Shown here in pieces: positions 1-7,383 of a stretch of 7,383 bases of DNA. The first letter of the stretch is position 1; every line of letters starts with the position of its first letter. A program made the translations under genes and the position numbers. Source of the stretch: Pseudomonas sp. (GTDB lineage: Bacteria; Pseudomonadota; Gammaproteobacteria; Pseudomonadales; Pseudomonadaceae); the NCBI GenBank assembly GCA_003527165.1, contig DPSI01000384.1, positions 1 to 7,383 of the forward strand. Reading direction: 5' to 3'. The notes beneath the pieces were generated by a model. That model did not search any database, was not told the origin of the DNA, and saw nothing but the letters and a program-made list of their open reading frames with translations.

Positions 1-1
1 G

Positions 2-3624
<3,623 letters not shown>

Positions 3625-3637
3625 GCCGTCACTTTGC

Positions 3638-3755
3638 GCAACATACTGCACAGGTTTCAACCTGCTGGACTGGCTCCGACAGGTCCTAAAGCCTGTGATC
3701 ACCGGGCTGGCGCACATATGCGCCAAACCTTGCGCAGGCTCCGGCAGTATGTTGC
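3638..3755. repeat. 118-bp cloverleaf-like structured element bounded by a 12-bp inverted repeat
   Basis: GCAACATACTGC (3638-3649) and GCAGTATGTTGC (3744-3755) are perfect reverse complements. Between them lie three local hairpins: CAGGTT/AACCTG (3651-3656 with 3659-3664), ACAGG/CCTGT (3679-3683 with 3692-3696) and TGGCGCA/TGCGCCA (3708-3714 with 3719-3725, loop CATA). A near-direct repeat, GGCTCCGACAG (3672-3682) and GGCTCCGGCAG (3737-3747), also falls inside. It starts 14 bp after the selO stop and has no T-run, so it is not a simple intrinsic terminator. It could be a MITE or REPIN-like element, the scar of an island insertion, or a structured RNA at the selO 3' end. The pairings are seen directly; the nature of the element is inference. 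Confidence 0.5.
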
Positions 3756-3765
3756 CCACCTAAAT

Positions 3766-3781
3766 GTGCGCCGCCCCGCAC
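3766..3781. promoter_or_regulatory. Candidate activator-binding dyad upstream of the sigma-54 promoter
   Basis: GTGCG-N6-CGCAC is a perfect 5+5 dyad centred about 96 bp before the predicted hcp transcription start (~3870). Enhancer-binding proteins that drive sigma-54 promoters typically bind dyads around 80-150 bp upstream. Only one such dyad was noticed, whereas these activators often use two sites. Its 5' arm overlaps ATGTGCGCC (3764-3772), which can also pair with GGCGCACAT (3709-3717), so it could instead be part of the neighbouring structured element. Confidence 0.25.
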
Positions 3782-3820
3782 GCCCGCGTAACGGCCTTCA
3801 GCGAAAACCTATAAGCCACT

Positions 3821-3840
3821 GATAAAAAAGAGATTTTTTC
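3821..3840. promoter_or_regulatory. A6/T6 tract just upstream of the hcp promoter
   Basis: GATAAAAAAGAGATTTTTTC is a sharply AT-rich patch in GC-rich surroundings, with A6 at 3824-3829 and T6 at 3834-3839. It lies between the candidate activator dyad and the -24 element, where bent DNA or an IHF site commonly helps looping at sigma-54 promoters. I do not see a clean IHF consensus, so intrinsic curvature is the safer reading. A6-GAGA-T6 could also form a weak hairpin with a T-run and act as a terminator for transcription entering from selO. Confidence 0.35.
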
Positions 3841-3843
3841 ATC

Positions 3844-3859
3844 TGGCACGCGCCTTGTA
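3844..3859 (+). promoter_or_regulatory. Sigma-54 (RpoN) promoter for hcp
   Basis: TGGCACGCGCCTTGTA matches the sigma-54 consensus TGGCACG-N4-TTGCA with a single change. The -24 GG (3845-3846) is spaced by exactly 10 nt from the -12 dinucleotide (3857-3858), which is GT instead of the usual GC. Predicted transcription start is near 3870, giving a leader of about 37 nt before the hcp ATG. Several T6SS hcp operons in Pseudomonas and Vibrio are known to depend on RpoN, which supports the call. The -12 change may weaken it. Confidence 0.72.
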
Positions 3860-3893
3860 CCTGTTTGGCTGCCATTCCGGCATTCAGCAAAGC

Positions 3894-3899
3894 AAGGAG
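3894..3899 (+). promoter_or_regulatory. Strong ribosome binding site of hcp
   Basis: AAGGAG ends 7 nt before the ATG at 3907. This decides the hcp start over possible upstream in-frame non-ATG codons, and fits the very high translation expected for a tube protein. Confidence 0.85.
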
Positions 3900-3906
3900 A
3901 GCGTTC

Positions 3907-4425
3907 ATGCCAACACCCGCGTATCTGTCCCTCGAAGGCACCAAGCAAGGCCTGATCACCGCAGGCACTTTCACCGAGGACTCGGTCGGCAACATTTTCC
4001 AGGAAGGACACGAAGACCAGATCCTGGTGCAGGCCTTCCAGCACCAGGTCATCATTCCGCGCGACCCGCAGTCGGGCCAGCCTACCGGCCAACGCGTGCA
4101 CAAGCCGCTGATGATCACCAAGGTGTTCGACAAATCGTCGCCGCTGATTTTCAACGCTCTGACCTCCGGTGAGCGTCTGAACAAGTGCCGTCTGGAGTGG
4201 TACCGCACCTCCTCCACCGGCACCCAGGAGCACTACTACACCATCGAACTGGAAGATGCGGTGATCGTCGACGTGCAGTCGCGCATGCCCAACTGCCAGG
4301 ACCCGAACATGTCCCATTTCACCCATCTGGAAGACGTCTACTTCACCTATCGCAAGATCGTCTGGACCCACGAAGTCTCCGGCACGTCCGGCTCAGACGA
4401 CTGGCGTACCCCGATCGCCAGCTAA
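3907..4425 (+). CDS. hcp: Hcp, type VI secretion tube protein
   Basis: Hcp forms stacked hexameric rings that build the inner tube of the T6SS, is expelled with the spike, and can carry small effectors in its lumen. The 172-residue product is full length and covers one Hcp domain end to end. Visible family features are the start MPTPAYLSLEGTKQG, the segment HQVIIPRDPQSGQPTGQRVH, KVFDKSSPL, LTSGERL, and the end HFTHLEDVYFTYRKIVWTHE with SDDW. From memory the closest relatives are the three near-identical P. aeruginosa proteins HcpA/HcpB/HcpC. There is no C-terminal extension, so it is a plain structural Hcp and not an effector fusion. Two cysteines (NKCRLEW and MPNCQDP) are present. It leads the cassette, under its own apparent sigma-54 promoter. 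The start is fixed by the AAGGAG site. Confidence 0.96.
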   Translation: MPTPAYLSLEGTKQGLITAGTFTEDSVGNIFQEGHEDQILVQAFQHQVIIPRDPQSGQPTGQRVHKPLMITKVFDKSSPLIFNALTSGERLNKCRLEWYRTSSTGTQEHYYTIELEDAVIVDVQSRMPNCQDPNMSHFTHLEDVYFTYRKIVWTHEVSGTSGSDDWRTPIAS

Positions 4426-4441
4426 GGTAGTCGCCGCATGG

Positions 4442-4478
4442 ATGGCTTTGGCCGGCGCGTCCTGGCTGAAGCCATTTT
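4442..4478 (+). terminator. Terminator-like hairpin (attenuator) between hcp and vgrG
   Basis: ATGGCTT (4442-4448) pairs with AAGCCAT (4469-4475). Two T-G wobbles and GCC/GGC (4451-4453 with 4464-4466) extend the stem to about 12 bp with a 10-nt loop. The 3' arm runs into a short T-run (TTTT at 4475-4478) and then GC. This resembles a weak intrinsic terminator starting 17 nt after the hcp stop. Partial termination here would give abundant hcp mRNA and less vgrG mRNA, in line with the large Hcp excess over VgrG in a firing apparatus. The short T-run makes full termination unlikely. Confidence 0.4.
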
Positions 4479-4541
4479 GCGAAGCAGTAGCCGAAATTCA
4501 AGCCGCGGCGAAGCAATGCGCGACCCAGCACACTGCTTCGC
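4479..4541. repeat. Inverted repeat with two competing 5' arms in the vgrG leader
   Basis: GCGAAGCAGT (4479-4488) is the perfect reverse complement of ACTGCTTCGC (4532-4541), with a 43-nt loop. A second copy of the first 8 bases, GCGAAGCA (4508-4515), can pair with TGCTTCGC (4534-4541) instead, with an 18-nt loop. The two hairpins share one 3' arm and so exclude each other. The structure lies 59 nt or more before the vgrG ribosome binding site. It may protect the 3' end of processed hcp mRNA or modulate read-through. Confidence 0.45.
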
Positions 4542-4599
4542 TGACGGAGCGTGGTACATCAAGGCCCCGCATGCGCCCTGGCGCACCATGGACGGATCC

Positions 4600-4605
4600 A
4601 GGAGG
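4600..4605 (+). promoter_or_regulatory. Ribosome binding site that fixes the vgrG start
   Basis: AGGAGG, a full Shine-Dalgarno match, ends 7 nt before the ATG at 4613. The reading frame is open upstream to about 4442, but those 57 codons look nothing like a VgrG N-terminus. The conserved sequence (HFSLHIEGIEHDLQVLAFSG) begins right after this ATG. Confidence 0.88.
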
Positions 4606-4612
4606 AACAAGG

Positions 4613-6811
4613 ATGTTCGCCCCCGCCAACCAAACCCACTTTTCCCTGCATATCGAAGGCATCGAGCATGACCTTCAGGTACTCGCATTCAGCGGTCGCG
4701 AAGCCATCAGCCAGCCTTACCGCTTCGAGCTGGAGCTGGTCAGCGAACGCCCAGACGTCGATCTGGAAAGCTTGCTGCAACGGCCTGCATTTCTGGCCTT
4801 TTCTGGCGACGGTGCCGGCATCCATGGCCAGGTCTATCGCGTTGCGCAGGGCGAATCAGGCACACGCCTGACACGCTACCGGCTGGTCATGGTCCCAAGG
4901 CTTGCTAACCTGGCGCACCGGACCAACCAACGCATTTTCCAGCACATCTCGGTGCCGAGGATCATCGCTCAGGTGCTCGAAGAGCACGGCATCCTGGCCG
5001 GCGACCGCCATCGCTTCGATCTCGGTCCGGTGATATACCCCGAGCGCGACTGTTGCGTTCAATACGACGAAACCGACCTGCACTTCGTCCAACGTCTCTG
5101 CGAAGAAGAAGGGATTCACTATCACTTCCAGCACAGCAAATCCGGTCACATGCTGGTGTTCGGCGATGACCAGACGGTGTTCCCGACGCTCGCGCCGGTC
5201 GCCTATCAGCAGGACAGCGGGCTGGTCGCCGATGTGCCGGTCATCAAGCGCTTCGGTATGCGCATCGAGACCCGTACCGGCCGCGTCACCCGCCGCGATT
5301 ACGACTTCGAAAAGCCTCGCCTGACCATGGAAGCGGCAGTTCGCAGCAACACCCAGCCCGACCTCGAGGACTATGACTACCCCGGCCGTTTCGCCGATCG
5401 CGAGCGCGGAAAGCAACTATCCCAGCGCATCCTGGAACGGCACCGCCACGACTTCGAACTGGCCAGTGGGGAAAGTGATCAGCCGCTATTGGTCACCGGT
5501 CATTTCCTTCCGCTCGGCGAGCATCCACGTAGCGATTGGAACCAGTTGTGGCTGCTCACTGAGATCCACCACGAAGGCAAGCAGCCGCAAGCGCTGGAGG
5601 AGTCGGTTACTGATTTTTCAAGCACGTACGAGCAAACCACCTCTTCCCTCTGGGAAGAGGGTTGGGGCGCCCGGCTTAGGGGTGAGGGATTGAGCGGTGG
5701 GAAACTACAGCGTGAGCCACAAGGTTCGGACGCCGGCGCGTTCATCCAAGGCTACCGCAACCATTTCACCGCCACCCCCTGGTCCGTACCCTTCCGTTCC
5801 GCGCTCAGTCACCCCAAGCCACGCATTCTCGGCAGCCAGAGCGCAGTCGTAACAGGCCCCCCTGGCGAACAGATCCACTGCGACGAATACGGTCGAGTGA
5901 AGGTGCAATTTTTCTGGGACCGCGAAGGCAAAGCCGATGAGCACACCAGCTGCTGGTTGCGTGTGTCGTCCAGTTGGGCCGGCGACCGCTACGGCGGTAT
6001 CGCTATCCCCCGTGTTGGCATGGAAGTGCTGATCACCTTCCTCGAAGGCGATCCCGATCAGCCGCTGATCACCGGCTGCCTGTATCACAAGGAAAACGTT
6101 GTCCCCTACGACCTGCCGGCGAACAAGACCCGCAGCGTCTTCAAAACACTGAGCTCACCGGGTGGGGGCGGTTACAACGAGCTGCGCATCGAAGACCGCA
6201 AAGGCCAGGAGCAGATCTACCTCCACGCCCAGCGCGACTGGGACGAAAACATCGAGCACGACCAGAAAATCCGCGTCGGCCACGAACGCCACGACAACGT
6301 CGAGGCCGACAGCTACAGCGAATTTCGCGCCGAAGAACACCGCACCATCCACGGTGATCGCCGCAGCGAAGTCAAAGCCAACGACCACTTCACCGTTGGC
6401 AACAACCAACACGTGAAGATCGGCACCGGCCAGTTCGTCGAGGCCGGCAACGAAATACACCTCTCCAGCGGCCTGAAAGTCGTACTCGAAGCCGGCAGCG
6501 AACTCACCTTCAAAGCGGCCGGTAGCCTTATCAAGCTGGACGCCAGCGGAATCACGATGGTTGGGCCGGTGATCAGGATGAACTCTGGCGGGAGTCCGGG
6601 TAAGGGTTCAGGTGCGACGCCAGCATTGCCCAGGCCACCAAAACCGGCAGATACCACCCCGGCAGGCGAGCCGACAGGTGCCGCCAATGCCAACCCGCTA
6701 TTGGCACTAACGAATGACAAGACGGAACCACAGCAACTCATCGTGGACGTCTGGGGTGACCCGGGACAGGGCGGGCAAATCAAACTGCTCGACTCGCAGG
6801 AGGATGCATGA
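4613..6811 (+). CDS. vgrG: VgrG, type VI secretion spike protein (TssI)
   Basis: VgrG trimerises into the spike capping the Hcp tube and carries effectors into target cells. The 732-residue product has the usual order. The gp27-like domain spans residues ~8-335 (FQHISVPRIIAQVLEEHGI, FVQRLCEEEGIHYHF). The gp5-like OB domain spans ~408-490 (GEQIHCDEYGRVKVQF, SCWLRVSSSWAG, GGIAIPRVGMEVLITFLEGDPDQPLITG). The beta-helix needle spans ~520-655 (NELRIEDRKGQEQIYLHAQ, then short degenerate beta repeats). Unusual points: residues ~344-375 are an extra segment between the first two domains, encoded by repeat-like DNA; and after residue 658 (SGGSPG) a ~70-residue Pro/Ala/Gly-rich tail ends in LIVDVWGDPGQGGQIKLLDS. 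The tail has no recognisable enzymatic domain, so this is not an evolved VgrG. The stop overlaps the next start (ATGA). Start at 4613 is set by AGGAGG. Confidence 0.95.
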   Translation: MFAPANQTHFSLHIEGIEHDLQVLAFSGREAISQPYRFELELVSERPDVDLESLLQRPAFLAFSGDGAGIHGQVYRVAQGESGTRLTRYRLVMVPRLANLAHRTNQRIFQHISVPRIIAQVLEEHGILAGDRHRFDLGPVIYPERDCCVQYDETDLHFVQRLCEEEGIHYHFQHSKSGHMLVFGDDQTVFPTLAPVAYQQDSGLVADVPVIKRFGMRIETRTGRVTRRDYDFEKPRLTMEAAVRSNTQPDLEDYDYPGRFADRERGKQLSQRILERHRHDFELASGESDQPLLVTGHFLPLGEHPRSDWNQLWLLTEIHHEGKQPQALEESVTDFSSTYEQTTSSLWEEGWGARLRGEGLSGGKLQREPQGSDAGAFIQGYRNHFTATPWSVPFRSALSHPKPRILGSQSAVVTGPPGEQIHCDEYGRVKVQFFWDREGKADEHTSCWLRVSSSWAGDRYGGIAIPRVGMEVLITFLEGDPDQPLITGCLYHKENVVPYDLPANKTRSVFKTLSSPGGGGYNELRIEDRKGQEQIYLHAQRDWDENIEHDQKIRVGHERHDNVEADSYSEFRAEEHRTIHGDRRSEVKANDHFTVGNNQHVKIGTGQFVEAGNEIHLSSGLKVVLEAGSELTFKAAGSLIKLDASGITMVGPVIRMNSGGSPGKGSGATPALPRPPKPADTTPAGEPTGAANANPLLALTNDKTEPQQLIVDVWGDPGQGGQIKLLDSQEDA
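5640..5700. repeat. Dispersed-repeat-like palindrome inserted in frame in vgrG
   Basis: CCTCTTCCC (5640-5648) and GGGAAGAGG (5652-5660) form a perfect 9-bp hairpin with loop TCT. It is followed by GTTGGGG, CGCCCGGCTTAGG and GGTGAGGGATTGAGCGG. The pattern of a CTC-rich palindrome followed by GTTGGGG and GGTGAGGG resembles the short palindromic repeats scattered through many proteobacterial genomes, which are normally intergenic. Here it is translated as SSLWEEGWGARLRGEGLSGG without breaking the frame. It includes codons unusual for this gene (AGG, GGA, TTG, CTA). Recognition of the repeat family is from memory; the palindrome and frame are seen directly. Confidence 0.55.
6798..6803 (+). promoter_or_regulatory. 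Ribosome binding site inside the vgrG 3' end
   Basis: AGGAGG ends 4 nt before the ATG at 6808, inside the last vgrG codons. The spacing is shorter than optimal, but the site sits next to an ATGA stop-start overlap, so termination-reinitiation coupling to vgrG is likely. Confidence 0.7.
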
Positions 6812-7383
6812 GCGAGTTGAAGGATCAGCCCATCGAGCAAGGTGTCCGCAAACGTACCCCTTATGAAAATGCGCAGCGAAAGGGGCTCGCGTTGACCATT
6901 GAACGCGAAGATGGTGGTGAGCTATCTCTACCTATTGCCGTCGACATGCTCAGTCACGCAGAAGAAGAGCATATTCAGCAAAATACGCTCCTGGCCATCA
7001 TGCCGCTGGCCAGGCTGCCAGGCCATACAGCCTACAACGAAGCGCCCCGGGGGGCGTTACCGCGTCCGGGCCGCATTTACGTATTCCAAAGCGGCAGGCT
7101 TTGGCGCGAGGTCCTCTGCGACGGCAAAGGCAATATGAAGGACGTCGATGTAGGCCATTGGCGCAAGCAGGCCGAGAAAGGCAGCCCAGCCGATGATCGT
7201 CAACCCGTCGGTAAGCAACAGCAAATCCTACTGATCCCCATACTCCTGCAGGGACGGTCCGTCTCTAACAACTACCTGATCGCGTACAGCGAAAAGTCTT
7301 GGACCTGGGAATACGTTCAATGGCTGGAAAAAGACCAGAATCGAATCCGAAGTCGTGCACAGATGTTGGCCTTCGCCTGGTCG
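6808..7383 (+). CDS. Putative T6SS effector or VgrG-linked adaptor, N-terminal part (3' end outside window)
   Basis: An open frame begins MSELKDQPIEQGVRKRTPYE and runs 192 codons to the window edge without a stop. The ATG overlaps the vgrG stop by 4 nt and follows AGGAGG, so translation is probably coupled to vgrG. I do not firmly recognise the family. The visible part is soluble, with no signal peptide and no membrane segment. It has two notable stretches: LLAIMPLARLPG leading to PGRIYVFQSGRLWREV (residues 61-102), and LLIPILLQGRSV then IAYSEKSWTWEYVQWLEKD (141-175). Their order and character vaguely recall the N-terminal domain of VasX-like T6SS effectors (aromatic xYVF segment, then an AFS-W segment near basic residues), but the typical CPLQ start is missing. 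Directly after vgrG, the third gene of an hcp-vgrG cassette is usually the cargo effector or its chaperone. Codons such as ATA, CTA and CGA suggest horizontally acquired DNA. That it is a gene is secure; its function is inferred from position. Confidence 0.72.
   Translation, partial: MSELKDQPIEQGVRKRTPYENAQRKGLALTIEREDGGELSLPIAVDMLSHAEEEHIQQNTLLAIMPLARLPGHTAYNEAPRGALPRPGRIYVFQSGRLWREVLCDGKGNMKDVDVGHWRKQAEKGSPADDRQPVGKQQQILLIPILLQGRSVSNNYLIAYSEKSWTWEYVQWLEKDQNRIRSRAQMLAFAWS

Noticed and set aside
3638..3755. tRNA gene
   Set aside because: The cloverleaf-like layout prompted a check, but the 12-bp outer stem, the arm sizes, and the absence of a T-loop GTTCRA motif, an anticodon arm and a CCA end rule it out.
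3635..3760. Integron attC site
   Set aside because: The AAC/GTT ends and inverted symmetry suggested it, but the outer 7-mers (GCGCAAC and GTTGCCC) break the RYYYAAC/GTTRRRY core consensus, and no integrase or cassette gene is visible.
3760..4371. A 203-codon - strand frame over hcp
   Set aside because: It is the complement of the highly conserved hcp and its promoter, with no ribosome binding site or domain seen; treated as a shadow.
4438..4671. Small + strand frame (77 codons) spanning the hcp-vgrG gap
   Set aside because: It has no good ribosome binding site, an Arg/Pro-rich shadow-like composition, and runs into vgrG out of frame; the gap is better explained by hairpins.

Overview
The window looks like chromosomal DNA of a Pseudomonas-type gammaproteobacterium (Pseudomonas sensu lato, possibly the stutzeri/Stutzerimonas group). 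This rests on high GC, strongly GC-ending codons in the first two genes, a mechanosensitive channel-selO pair that I recall as adjacent in Pseudomonas aeruginosa, and an Hcp of the Pseudomonas 172-residue type. The species is inference; no search was run. All genes lie on the + strand.

Region 1 (1-3624) is ordinary core chromosome. It holds the C-terminal ~690 residues of a large MscS-superfamily channel of the MscK/KefA type, whose start lies left of the window. An 80-bp gap with one hairpin follows, then a complete selO (YdiU), the pseudokinase-fold protein AMPylase, with every catalytic residue I know for the Pseudomonas enzyme in place.

Region 2 (3625-3906) is a 282-bp intergenic stretch and probably the boundary between core and accessory DNA. 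It contains a 118-bp element with a perfect 12-bp outer inverted repeat enclosing three small hairpins (cloverleaf-like). Next come a GTGCG-N6-CGCAC dyad, an A6/T6 tract and a good sigma-54 promoter (TGGCACG-N4-TTGTA), and then a strong ribosome binding site for hcp.

Region 3 (3907-7383) is an hcp-vgrG-effector type VI secretion (T6SS) cassette. Hcp forms the tube and VgrG the spike tip. A 187-bp structured gap separates them, with a terminator-like hairpin and a second inverted repeat with two competing 5' arms; it may set the Hcp excess over VgrG. VgrG carries a ~30-residue insertion between its gp27-like and gp5-like parts. The insertion is encoded by DNA resembling a dispersed palindromic repeat, read in frame. 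The spike ends in a Pro/Ala/Gly-rich tail. A third gene overlaps vgrG by 4 nt (ATGA) and is open to the window end. I do not recognise its family firmly; by position it is the cargo effector or an adaptor of this VgrG. No T6SS sheath, baseplate or membrane-complex genes are visible, so this is probably an orphan hcp-vgrG island serving an apparatus encoded elsewhere.
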